A stretch of DNA of 64,000 nucleotides. Origin: Streptomyces flaveolus. Lineage in GTDB: Bacteria > Actinomycetota > Actinomycetes > Streptomycetales > Streptomycetaceae. The first letter of the stretch is position 1; each line of letters begins with the position of its first letter. The notes under the pieces are model-generated. The model ran no database searches and was not told the origin of the DNA. It was given only the letters and a program-made list of their open reading frames with translations. The position numbers and the translations under genes are program-made. The DNA lies in contig NZ_BMRV01000013.1 in NCBI RefSeq assembly GCF_014648815.1, positions 62,001 through 126,000 on the forward strand. Direction: 5' to 3'. Below are positions 50,584 through 58,009 of the stretch, in pieces.

Positions 50584-50824
50584 GGCCCTCCTCGGCGACC
50601 GGGTTCTCCATGCCTGGGGGGTTGGACGTGCACGTGCCGTGGGCGGCATCCGGGTCATCGCCCGGCGCCGCACACCGTCAGGAGATCACCGCGGCCTGAC
50701 CAAGCTCGGCCTGCGCAACCGGGTCGAAGTGGCCGTCTGGCTTGGGAGATCCGCGCATGCCGGTTGGGGACCCTCGTCGTGCGCCTGCTCGGACAGGAAG
50801 CGCAGCGTGGTGCCGGAAGAACCT

Positions 50825-51235
50825 TCAGTTGATGATTTCGGCGCGGTCATCCAGACGGATCGCGGCCAGCCGGTCTCGCCACATCTGGAGAGCTTCGGGT
50901 GTCTGTCGCGTCCAGTCGGTGACCTCGCCGACGATCCGCAGCGGTTCCCTGCTGCGATAGGAGCGGGTGGGATTGCCGGGGAATTTCTTGTCGGTGACGT
51001 TCGGATCGTTCTCGAATTCCCCCGTCGGTTCGACGACATACACTCGCGGGGCTCCGTCGCCGGCGGCGAGTTCGGCGGCGAGTCCCGCGCCGTCGCGCAA
51101 CGCGGTGAAGTAGATGTGGTTCATCACGATTTCGGGCCGGTAGTTGGAACGGAAACCGGCGGTGAGGAGATCTCCGACTTGCAGCTCGGCCTTTGTGCCG
51201 TGGAAGAAAGGCCCCTCGTCCAACGTCTCGTCCAT
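50825..51235 (-). CDS. arr: Rifampin ADP-ribosyltransferase (Arr family)
   Basis: A 136-residue Arr-type enzyme that transfers ADP-ribose from NAD+ to the ansa-bridge hydroxyl of rifamycins and so inactivates them. Motifs of the family are all present: GPFFHGTKAELQVGDLL, RSNYRPEIVMNHIYFTA, YVVEPTGEFENDPNVTDKKF, PGNPTRSYRS and GEVTDWTRQTPEALQ. The length equals that of known Arr proteins. Start ATG 51235. It is an isolated gene. An ADP-ribosylglycohydrolase is encoded 20 kb away, but nothing shows that they act together. Confidence 0.92.
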   Translation of the reverse strand: MDETLDEGPFFHGTKAELQVGDLLTAGFRSNYRPEIVMNHIYFTALRDGAGLAAELAAGDGAPRVYVVEPTGEFENDPNVTDKKFPGNPTRSYRSREPLRIVGEVTDWTRQTPEALQMWRDRLAAIRLDDRAEIIN

Positions 51236-51496
51236 CGCCGCAGGTTATCAAGACGAGCTGTCGTGACGGCGAGCCAGGAGCGAACGGCATCCCCACGCTG
51301 CCCGCCCCAGCCAAGGTAGGCGGTCAGCTCATGGGCCGCGCCAACTGGTGGGGCCCGGCGGCCATGCGACTGACCGGGACGGCTGCCGCCGCGCCGCAGC
51401 ACCGATGACGGCCGGTAATTTCGGCGGGTCCAGTGGCTTCACTCGGCGCTCCGGGGATACCCGCAGGGGGGTAGCCATCAGCTTGGGGGAATCGCA
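51236..51496. other. Intergenic region, possible MMPL-type fragment
   Basis: The plus strand near 51320-51408 reads GGQLMGRANWWGPAAMRLTG. It is similar to the cytoplasmic tail of MMPL/RND-type transporters (L-G-R/E-x-N-W-W), but it is too short to be sure. Confidence 0.3.
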
Positions 51497-51937
51497 GTGG
51501 AGGAATCGTCAGTACGTGCAGTGGGTTGGGCGCGTTCGCTGCCCCTGCACAGCACTCCGAAGGCGGCGCGTGACTGGGCCCTCGGACACTTGGAGACGCT
51601 CGACTGGACCGACAGCGCTCCGCAGACAGTGGATGCGGTGCTGATCACCGTCTCCGAACTGGTCACGAACGCCCACGTCCACGCGCATTCCCATGCGCAG
51701 TTGGTGATGACGTGGGACGGCCAGTGTCTGCACGTCGCGGTGCGGGACAGCTCCAGCGAGCTGCCGAGAACGCGCCCGCCGAGCGACCAACGCCTCGGCG
51801 GGCGGGGCATGTTCCTCGTCGACGCGCTGGCCGACGAGTGGGAAGCCCGTCCGTGCCAGGACGGCAAGACGGTCATCGCCTGCTTCCGCCCGCCCGCCGC
51901 GGCGGAGGGTGCCGCCCCGGAGACGTCTCCGGGGTGA
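51497..51937 (+). CDS. ATP-binding anti-sigma-factor-like kinase (RsbW/HATPase_c_2)
   Basis: A 146-residue GHKL-fold protein starting at GTG 51497. The N box is VSELVTNAHVHAHSH near residue 52-66, the G1-like segment is VAVRDSSSELPRT, and the G2 box GGRGMFLVDALADEW lies near 100. It belongs to the large streptomycete group of serine-kinase/anti-sigma proteins that bind STAS antagonists or sigma factors. A partner is not adjacent; the SigB/F-type sigma factor (54698) and STAS proteins (58795, 59843) within 8 kb are candidates. The His-rich stretch in the N box is unusual. Confidence 0.85.
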   Translation: MEESSVRAVGWARSLPLHSTPKAARDWALGHLETLDWTDSAPQTVDAVLITVSELVTNAHVHAHSHAQLVMTWDGQCLHVAVRDSSSELPRTRPPSDQRLGGRGMFLVDALADEWEARPCQDGKTVIACFRPPAAAEGAAPETSPG

Positions 51938-52061
51938 CGCGCTGCCCCGGGAGGGGCATGACCCGTGCTCGGCGTCCGCGCCGCGTCTCCGAAGCTGCTG
52001 CGCGGGCGCTCACGTCAGGGCCGGCGACGCCGCTCGGCCGCCCGCCTCCTGGGGAGTCCGG

Positions 52062-52439
52062 TCAGGTGGCGGTGGGCCAGCCGCGCAGCACGGCGGCGAT
52101 CTTCCCGGCGGTACAGGCGGGGTCCAGGAGCAGGTCCTTGAGGGCGAGGGCGTCCTCGTGGGCGGGTTTGACGGTGATGCCGGCGGCCTCGAGGTACATG
52201 ACGCCGGTGGCGGCGGCGACGGCCAGGTTGGAGCGTTCCAGCCAGCGGCAGCGGCCCAGCGTGTGCACCAGGGCGGCGGCTTTGGCGTACGGGCCGTCGT
52301 AGACGGGCTGCTCGAACAGCTCGGCCCGGTGGCGGGCGACCGCCGCGAGGGGAACGCCGTAGTCGTCCGGGGCCGGATCGTTGGCTCCTGCGGCTTCGGT
52401 GACCTGCAGGATCCAGGGGACGTCGATGTTCAGGTCCAT
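52062..52439 (-). CDS. Fic/Doc-like toxin component of a toxin-antitoxin system, degenerate motif
   Basis: A 125-residue protein with the Fic/Doc helix order: YDGPYAKAAALVHTLGRCRW, LERSNLAVAAATGVMYLEAA, then GITVKPAHEDALALKDLLLD. In canonical Fic/Doc proteins the active loop is H-x-F-x-(D/E)-G-N-x-(K/R). Here the equivalent reads CRWLERSNLAVA, so the His and Gly-Asn-Lys core are not conserved. The same variant is typical of a streptomycete 'Fic-family toxin component' group. Its ATG overlaps the stop of the antitoxin gene by one base (TGATG), and it therefore forms a bicistronic unit. Whether it AMPylates or phosphorylates anything is unknown. Confidence 0.8.
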   Translation of the reverse strand: MDLNIDVPWILQVTEAAGANDPAPDDYGVPLAAVARHRAELFEQPVYDGPYAKAAALVHTLGRCRWLERSNLAVAAATGVMYLEAAGITVKPAHEDALALKDLLLDPACTAGKIAAVLRGWPTAT

Positions 52440-52684
52440 CAGGCGGCGTGCGCTCCCCGAGCCGTCTTCGTCTGCTGGGTACGCTCGGCTTCATCGAAGA
52501 CCGCCTGGTGTTCGGCCAGGAAGCGGGCGGCGGCGTCCACCGCGCGGGCGCGCAGGCCGCTGGCGTCGTCCTGCACGAGCCGCGCGAGGTAGTCGCCGAC
52601 GCTCAGTCCCAGGTCGGCGGCGCGCTTCTTCGCGAGGTCCGCGATGTCCTCGTCCACGCGCGCGCCCAGTTGTGTCTTCGCCAT
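52439..52684 (-). CDS. Ribbon-helix-helix-type antitoxin
   Basis: An 81-residue protein starting MAKTQLGARVDEDIADLAKK, RAADLGLSVGDYLARLVQDD, a ribbon-helix-helix DNA-binding fold at the N-terminus. A C-terminal helical tail (VDAAARFLAEHQAVFDEAER) is suited to wrap the toxin. It is encoded first in the operon, as usual for antitoxins. A perfect inverted repeat 10-25 bp upstream (52694-52709) is the probable autoregulatory site. Confidence 0.82.
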   Translation of the reverse strand: MAKTQLGARVDEDIADLAKKRAADLGLSVGDYLARLVQDDASGLRARAVDAAARFLAEHQAVFDEAERTQQTKTARGAHAA

Positions 52685-52693
52685 ACCGCGCAT

Positions 52694-52709
52694 GGTAACA
52701 GGTGTTACC
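52694..52709 (-). promoter_or_regulatory. Operator of the toxin-antitoxin pair
   Basis: GGTAACA-GG-TGTTACC is a perfect 7-bp inverted repeat with a 2-bp centre, located 10 bp upstream of the antitoxin ATG. It is a size and position suited to a ribbon-helix-helix repressor. Confidence 0.75.
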
Positions 52710-52778
52710 GAGTCGCGCCGGCAGGTCCAGGATCCCGGCGCAGATCGTTGTGGCGACCCGCGCGGTACCCACCGTCCT

Positions 52779-53621
52779 CTACTCGAGGGTGAGCATCGCT
52801 TCGGTGACCTCGTCGGCCGCCTGTTCGGGGATCGCCGTGGCGGCCTCCTCCAGGACGAGCAGCCGTGCCCGGGCGATCTCCCGCGCGATCGCCTCACCGT
52901 TGCCGAGGGGGAAGAACCGGTTGCGGCGTCCGTGGACGACGAGGGTGGGGACCTCGATCTCGGGCAGGCGCTCGCGCCAGCGGGGTGTGCAGTCGAGCCT
53001 GGAAAACACCAGGCCCAACTGGTTGGCCATCTGGACAGGAGATGCGGTGCCGGGCGTGCGGTCCCAGATGCGCGCAGCGATCGCGCGCGCGGCGACGGGG
53101 TCGTCGCCGAGAATCTCCGCACCGACGGCGGCGAACTCGGCAGCCGCCTCGCGGTCGGCCCAATCGGGCATCGGACGCGCGAACAGCCGGCTCGTCATGA
53201 CCTGGTCATGGTCGGGGAGGTCGTCGTCGGGCGGGCCGGGGGCGACCGCGCGGGTACCGACCAGGGTGAGCGCGGAGAAGGAGTCCGGATGGTCGAGCAC
53301 GGCCACCTGGGCAACCATCCCTCCGACGCCGATCCCCGCGAGGTGCGCGGGTCTCCCGCCGAGCGCGTCGGCCAGGGCCGCCGCGTCGGCGGCGAGGTCG
53401 CGCAGGGTGTAGGCGGGCGCCTCCGGATCGGCCGTCGTCGACTCCCCGCTGTCGCGCAGGTCGTAGCGCACCACACGGTGCCCGCCGGCGGCGAGGCGCT
53501 CGCACAGTGCGTCGGGCCAGGAGAGCATCGTCGCCCCGCCTGCGAGCAGGACAAGTGGCGCGTCGTCGTCACCGAACGACTCGATGCCCACGGTGATCCC
53601 ATTGGCGTCGACGGTGGTCAT
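52779..53621 (-). CDS. Alpha/beta-hydrolase-fold protein lacking the catalytic triad
   Basis: A 280-residue protein with an intact hydrolase fold: LVLLAGGATMLSWPDALCER, RVVRYDLRDSGESTTADPEA, and VPTLVVHGRRNRFFPLGNGE. But the nucleophile elbow reads GIGVGG, so Gly98 stands where Ser is expected. The acid position (usually Asp in HG-x-x-D) is Asn234. The C-terminal His position (usually G-H-x-x-P) is Thr262 in EEAATAIPEQ. All three triad residues are thus replaced while the scaffold is kept. It may serve as a binding or receptor protein or use another chemistry. Start ATG 53621. It lies upstream of the toxin-antitoxin pair on the same strand. Confidence 0.8.
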   Translation of the reverse strand: MTTVDANGITVGIESFGDDDAPLVLLAGGATMLSWPDALCERLAAGGHRVVRYDLRDSGESTTADPEAPAYTLRDLAADAAALADALGGRPAHLAGIGVGGMVAQVAVLDHPDSFSALTLVGTRAVAPGPPDDDLPDHDQVMTSRLFARPMPDWADREAAAEFAAVGAEILGDDPVAARAIAARIWDRTPGTASPVQMANQLGLVFSRLDCTPRWRERLPEIEVPTLVVHGRRNRFFPLGNGEAIAREIARARLLVLEEAATAIPEQAADEVTEAMLTLE

Positions 53622-54179
53622 GGGATCACCGGAAGACGCCGCAGGTCCTGGCTGCCGTCGGGGTCGCCGGAAGGCGCCCACGTGGGCAGGGGCTCCTCGC
53701 CGGCGCCCTGATCATTGTCCGGGCTGGGGTCGGGCCCGGTGACGATGCCGTTGCAAGAGACCGAGATGTCGGCGAAGAGTCGAGTCACACAAGGGCAGAC
53801 CCGGTCCGCCGCCCGAACTCATCGCTCGCGCGGAAAGCGCGTGGCGGATGCGAGAGCCCGATGGCACGACGCGCGCCCGGCAGAGGGAGATTGCCTCCTG
53901 GGGAGCCGCCACCGACCGGAGGTAGAGGGGCAGCCGCCCCGCCAAGCCACGACGCCGATCCTGCGGACGAGCGGAACGCCGCCCGAAGGCCTGGCGGGGC
54001 ATATCGAGCCGCTACGAAAAGGGGGCCGGGAGCGACCGGGAGAGCCGCCCGGGGTGCGGCTCCGCGCCTACCGAAAGCCGAGGTGCGGATCGGTACCGAT
54101 CAGCTCCCCGCCGGCCGCCCACAGGCAAGCCGCTCACGTCCAGTGCGCCGCCGGGGTGGGCCACCACACTTTGCCCCGC
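53622..54179. other. Region without a recognisable gene
   Basis: About 560 bp. A long plus-strand frame (53715-54239) is Arg/Pro-rich with no motif. The segment 54000-54110 is rich in GC hairpins (for example GGTGCGGCTCCGCGCC) and could be structured RNA, but no known RNA family was recognised. Confidence 0.3.
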
Positions 54180-54419
54180 TCACCGGGCAGTCGCTGCGAC
54201 CTGCGGACGACCGGCGGCCATGACAACCGACAGCGGTAGCGCGAGGGCGCCGGCCAAGTCGGAGAGCTCCTCGCCGGTCGGGCGGATGGGCCCCTCGGCG
54301 CCGTCCTCGGCGAAGGCCCGGATGCGCGGGGTGCGGATACCGGTCTTGTCCGCAACGGCCTGCGGCGTCAGGTGACGACGACGCATCGTCTGTTGCAACA
54401 GCTGAGAAAGATCGTCCAT
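54180..54419 (-). CDS. Small XRE-like HTH protein
   Basis: A 79-residue DNA-binding protein: MDDLSQLLQQTMRRRHLTPQ, AVADKTGIRTPRIRAFAEDG forms the helix-turn-helix, and LAGALALPLSVVMAAG a third helix pair. Such single-domain XRE proteins regulate neighbouring genes. The sigma-factor gene lies divergently 280 bp away, so it might be a target, but no operator was identified. Confidence 0.7.
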   Translation of the reverse strand: MDDLSQLLQQTMRRRHLTPQAVADKTGIRTPRIRAFAEDGAEGPIRPTGEELSDLAGALALPLSVVMAAGRPQVAATAR

Positions 54420-54697
54420 TGGTCTCTTCTACTCCTCCTCAAGCGCTCTCATGCCGAAGGTGTGCCGCAGATAGACCATTTGCAGTGACTAGTGGAGCGT
54501 ACGGTCACCGGCCGGCCACGCAAGGCGATGGTGCGGTTACCCGCAATGAGCGGCGACAAGCACGCGCTCATCCCTCTGGGACCACCCGGACAGCACCAAG
54601 AGTTACTGAACGCATAGGGAAAGGCGCGTTGGGTAACAGGCTGTCACGTCGCGTTCGCGGTCCCGGCTGCGGGCGCCTGAGCGAAGCGGAGCATGCG

Positions 54698-55594
54698 ATG
54701 ACGAGTCCTACGCAAAACCGTTCGCACAGCCTGTCGTTGAACCGGCATTCCGGGGCGGTCCCCGCAGGAACCTCACCGGAGTCGGCGAGACCTGACTCCT
54801 CTCCCCACCTCGGCGACGTCACCGGCGTCGCGCCCGTGGATGCCCGCGCCATGTCCACATCCCTGTTCGCACGACTGGACACGCTGGAGGAAGGCACCCT
54901 CGAATACGCGTATGTCCGCAACACTCTCGTCGAGCTGAACCTCGCCCTGGTGCGCTACGCCGCCCGGCGTCTGCGCACGCGCGGCGAGTCGCTGGAAGAT
55001 GTGCTACAGGTCGGCACCATCGGCCTGATCAAGGCCATCGACCGCTTCGATCCCACGCGGGGCATCGAGTTTCCCACCTTCGCCCTGCCCACCATCACGG
55101 GTGAGATCAAACGGTTCTTCCGCGACTCCACCTGGGCCGTGCACGTCCCACGCCGTCTGCAGGAGCTGAGCTCGACGCTGCAGAGCGCCACCGCCGCCCT
55201 GGAGCAGGACCTGGGCCGGCCACCCACGGTCACTGAGCTGGCCGAACACGTCGGCCTGGACCCGGATCACGTGATCGAGGGCCTGGAGGCCGCCAACAGC
55301 TACAGCGCCGCGTCGCTGGACGCGGCAGCCGACGACGATGAGGCCACGGACGCCCTCGCCGATCGCATCGGCATCGACGACGAGGATCTGGAAAGGGTCG
55401 AAGATCTCGTCGCGCTCGAACCCCTGATCGCTGCGCTTCCGGAGCGCGACCGGAAGATGCTGGCGCTGCGGTTCGTCCAGGAACTGACCCAGGCGGAGAT
55501 CGGTGCCTCACTGGGCATCTCCCAGATGCATGTCTCCCGTCTGCTCGGGCGCACACTCGCACGACTGCGCGCCGGGCTGATCTCTCAGCCGTAG
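54698..55594 (+). CDS. RNA polymerase sigma factor of the SigB/SigF/SigG subfamily
   Basis: A 298-residue group 3 sigma factor. Region 2 begins ARLDTLEEGTLEYAYVRNTL, VELNLALVRYAARRLRTRGE and DVLQVGTIGLIKAIDRFDPT, with the -10-recognition part FPTFALPTITGEIKRFFRDS. Region 3 is VPRRLQELSSTLQSATAALE. Region 4 has LPERDRKMLALRFVQELTQA and the -35 HTH IGASLGISQMHVSRLLGRTL. It should direct stress or developmental promoters and be held by an RsbW-type anti-sigma factor. ATG 54698 has GGAG about 6 bases upstream; the frame is open further upstream, but that part is not coding. The stress-related genes that follow may belong to its regulon. Confidence 0.93.
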   Translation: MTSPTQNRSHSLSLNRHSGAVPAGTSPESARPDSSPHLGDVTGVAPVDARAMSTSLFARLDTLEEGTLEYAYVRNTLVELNLALVRYAARRLRTRGESLEDVLQVGTIGLIKAIDRFDPTRGIEFPTFALPTITGEIKRFFRDSTWAVHVPRRLQELSSTLQSATAALEQDLGRPPTVTELAEHVGLDPDHVIEGLEAANSYSAASLDAAADDDEATDALADRIGIDDEDLERVEDLVALEPLIAALPERDRKMLALRFVQELTQAEIGASLGISQMHVSRLLGRTLARLRAGLISQP

Positions 55595-55654
55595 CCGCAC
55601 GAAACCGGGAGTGGAGCGTCAGGGAGCTACCGCTGGGCGCTGGGGGCCGCGCCG

Positions 55655-56137
55655 CTAACGCACGCGAACCGCCTCGGCCTCTCCCTCTTCCTCCTCGTCC
55701 GGCAGATGGACGTCGGTGACCGCGACATTGACCTCGACGACCTCGAGGCTCGTCATCCTCTCCACCGCCGCGATCACGTTCTCGCGGACCTCCGCGACGG
55801 TGTCGGTGATGGCCTCCCCGTACTCCACCACGAGGGACAGATCGATGGCGGACTGCCGCTCGCCGACCTCTACCTTCACCCCACGGGTGACACCGGCCGC
55901 GCGTCCACCGGGAACACGCTCCCGCACCGCTCCCATCGTGCGGGAGAGGCCGCCTCCCAGCTCATAGATGCCCGGCACCTCCCGTGCCGCCATCCCCGCG
56001 ATCTTCTCCACCACTCCGTCCGCGATGGTCGTCCTGCCCCGCGTCGCCGGAGCCGTACCCGCCCCGGGATTGCCCTGCAAGGTTGTCGCGCCCGAGTCTC
56101 GCGACTGGGTCTTGGCTGCGCTGGTTGCCTCCGTCAT
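55655..56137 (-). CDS. Asp23/Gls24-family envelope stress response protein
   Basis: A 160-residue protein starting at ATG 56137 behind GAGGAGG. After a disordered Ala/Thr-rich 35 residues it has TTIADGVVEKIAGMAAREVP, GIYELGG, and the typical repeat of hydrophobic strands GVKVEVGERQSAIDLSLVVE, YGEAITDTVAEVRENVIAAV, ERMTSLEVVEVNVAVTDVHL. The tail is very acidic (DEEEEGEAEA). Asp23/Gls24 proteins associate with the cytoplasmic membrane and respond to alkaline or envelope stress, often under SigB control. A SigB/F-type sigma gene lies immediately next to it (convergent). Confidence 0.88.
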   Translation of the reverse strand: MTEATSAAKTQSRDSGATTLQGNPGAGTAPATRGRTTIADGVVEKIAGMAAREVPGIYELGGGLSRTMGAVRERVPGGRAAGVTRGVKVEVGERQSAIDLSLVVEYGEAITDTVAEVRENVIAAVERMTSLEVVEVNVAVTDVHLPDEEEEGEAEAVRVR

Positions 56138-56535
56138 GGATGGCCACCTCCTCGATCGGCAGGCTCCGACAGAAGCCAGAAAATGTGCTCGCCGCTGAGC
56201 GGATCGCTGGTCCAGGGCGACGCATGCCGGTGCCGCTGCCACCGGCACCCGACGACTCCTCCCCCGGCCCCTGGCCCCGGGAGGAATTGTCCCTACCTTC
56301 AGCGTGCCTCCCCCTGCGCGCAGGCGCCAAGCGCAGCGACGGCTCCGGCCCTTCTCATCGAGCCGGAGCTGCACGGGCCCATCCGCCGTCTCACGTGCGG
56401 AGCCCCCCCGACCGGCCGGCGGAAGATCACAAAAAGTCACTCTCGGTAATATCCGGCCTGGCGGATCCCGAAGGGGAAGATCAGAGCCCCCGTTCCCGGC
56501 AAGGAAATAGGCGTGAGGACATCGCTGCGCCCTGC
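56138..56535. other. Intergenic region with no gene seen
   Basis: About 400 bp between the divergent Asp23 gene and the thrS leader. No motif-bearing frame was found. Promoters for both directions should lie here. Confidence 0.35.
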
Positions 56536-56548
56536 TAACGTCGCCGGC

Positions 56549-56599
56549 ATGAAGCGCGCTGCTGTGACGACGACGCCGGAGAGTGTCCCGGCGCGCTGA
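56549..56599 (+). CDS. Threonine-rich leader peptide of the thrS attenuator
   Basis: A 16-codon frame, ATG 56549 to TGA 56597-56599, encodes MKRAAVTTTPESVPAR with three consecutive ACG threonine codons. It lies 86 bp before a threonyl-tRNA synthetase gene and 13 bp before a strong hairpin. This is the arrangement of ribosome-mediated attenuation: shortage of charged tRNA-Thr would stall the ribosome at codons 7-9. A possible -10 element (TAACGT, 56536-56541) lies so close that the leader message may be nearly leaderless. Its function is inferred from architecture only. Confidence 0.65.
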   Translation: MKRAAVTTTPESVPAR

Positions 56600-56612
56600 C
56601 AGATGTCCTTGT

Positions 56613-56646
56613 CCGAAGCCCCGGGGTGAGTGCCCCGGGGCTTCGG
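56613..56646 (+). terminator. thrS: Attenuator hairpin upstream of thrS
   Basis: CCGAAGCCCCGGGG and CCCCGGGGCTTCGG form a perfect 14-bp stem with loop TGAGTG. It lies between the leader peptide stop and the thrS start. No T-run follows, as is common in Streptomyces. The hairpin could stop transcription unless a stalled ribosome favours an alternative fold. Confidence 0.7.
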
Positions 56647-56684
56647 CTTGTGGTCACTCGCCCGATGTCCGCGAGGAGACCGCC

Positions 56685-57911
56685 ATGCATGACCACCGCA
56701 AACTCGGGCGCGAGCTGGGCCTGTTCGACACCGACCCGCTGATCGGCGCCGGCTTGCCGTACTGGCTGCCCGACGGGGCGACCGTACGGCACACCCTGGA
56801 GGAGTACGTCCGCGCCGCCGAGCGGCAGGCCGGGTACCGGCACGTGTACTCACCGGTCATCGGCAAGCGTGAGCTGTACGAGATCTCGGGGCACTGGGCG
56901 CACTACAGCGACGACATGTTCCCCCCGATGGAACTCGGCGGTGAGCAGGTCGTCCTGCGGCCGAGCCTGTGCCCTCACCACGCGGTGATCTATCGCTCCC
57001 GGTCCCACAGCTACCGCGAGTTGCCCCTGCGCATGGCCGAGCTGGGAGGCATGTACCGCTCCGAACTCTCGGGCGTGCTCGGCGGGCTGACCCGGGTGCG
57101 GGCCATCCAGCTCAACGACGCCCACATCTTCTGCACCCTGGACCAGGTCGCCGGGGAGGCTCACGCGGCGCTGGAGATGATCCGCCGGGCGTACGAGGCG
57201 CTCGGCATCACCCCGACTCGTTACCGGCTCTCCCTGCCGGGCCCCGGTGGCAAGTACGTTGCCGCGCCCGAGAAGTGGCAACGGTCCACCGCCCTGCTGA
57301 CCGACGTCCTCGACCGCTCCGGTCTGCCCTACGAGGCGGCCGAGGGAGAGGCCGCCTTCTACGGCCCCAAGGTCGACGTCCAGGTCGCCGACGGCGCCGG
57401 CCGGGAGTCGACCCTGTCCACCGTCCAGGTCGACTTCCACCAGCCCGAGCAGTTCGACCTGCACTACATCGGCGCGGACGGCGTCAAGCACCGTCCGGTC
57501 ATGGTCCACCGGAGCATCATCGGCAGTGTCGAGCGTGCCGTCGCCCATCTCATCGAACAGCACGGCGGCGCCTTCCCCGCCTGGCTAGCCCCTACTCAGC
57601 TGGTGATTCTCCCCGTCTCCGACACCCAGCTGCCGAGCGCGGAGGCCCTCGCCCGACGCTGCATCCGTCTCGGACTGCGTGCCGAGCTCGCGGGACCGGA
57701 GCGGGGTAGCCTGGGCGCCCGTGTCCGAGAGGCTCGCCTGGTTCCCTACCAGGCCGTCATCGGCGCCAGAGAGGCTGCCGACGATCACGTCGCCCTGCGC
57801 TTGCGTGACGGACGCCGGCTCGGCCCCCGACCGGTCAGTGACGTACTCACCCGCATCAGCACTCTTGTCGAGGCCCACAGCAGCGATCTGTGGGCCGACG
57901 CCACCTCGTAG
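56685..57911 (+). CDS. thrS: Threonyl-tRNA synthetase, short form without TGS and editing domains
   Basis: A 408-residue class II synthetase that attaches threonine to tRNA-Thr. The protein begins directly in the catalytic domain. The zinc ligands are Cys96 (RPSLCPHH), His147 (LNDAHIFC) and His275 (VMVHRSIIG). Motif 2 is RELPLRMAELGGMYRSE and motif 3 follows HRSIIGSVERAVAHLIEQ. A C-terminal anticodon-binding domain starts near residue 300 (APTQLVILPVSD). Normal bacterial ThrRS is about 640-660 residues, with TGS and N2 editing domains; both are absent. Start ATG 56685 with GGAG upstream. It is probably a second, condition-specific ThrRS; such copies can also protect against ThrRS inhibitors. 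Confidence 0.92.
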   Translation: MHDHRKLGRELGLFDTDPLIGAGLPYWLPDGATVRHTLEEYVRAAERQAGYRHVYSPVIGKRELYEISGHWAHYSDDMFPPMELGGEQVVLRPSLCPHHAVIYRSRSHSYRELPLRMAELGGMYRSELSGVLGGLTRVRAIQLNDAHIFCTLDQVAGEAHAALEMIRRAYEALGITPTRYRLSLPGPGGKYVAAPEKWQRSTALLTDVLDRSGLPYEAAEGEAAFYGPKVDVQVADGAGRESTLSTVQVDFHQPEQFDLHYIGADGVKHRPVMVHRSIIGSVERAVAHLIEQHGGAFPAWLAPTQLVILPVSDTQLPSAEALARRCIRLGLRAELAGPERGSLGARVREARLVPYQAVIGAREAADDHVALRLRDGRRLGPRPVSDVLTRISTLVEAHSSDLWADATS

Positions 57912-58009
57912 CAGCAGGCGAGGATCTCCGTGACGGCGTCGGGCGGAGCGCCTTGTGACGCATACCACTACCCGGGCTCTTCGGGTCGGGCTTGCGCGAT
58001 CATGACCGG

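Noticed and set aside
53622..54179. Group II intron or structured RNA
   Set aside because: GC-rich hairpins are present, but no domain V-like motif and no reverse transcriptase frame could be seen.
56549..56646. T-box riboswitch upstream of thrS
   Set aside because: No T-box sequence (AGGGTGGNACCGCG) is seen; the Thr-codon peptide plus hairpin fits leader-peptide attenuation better.
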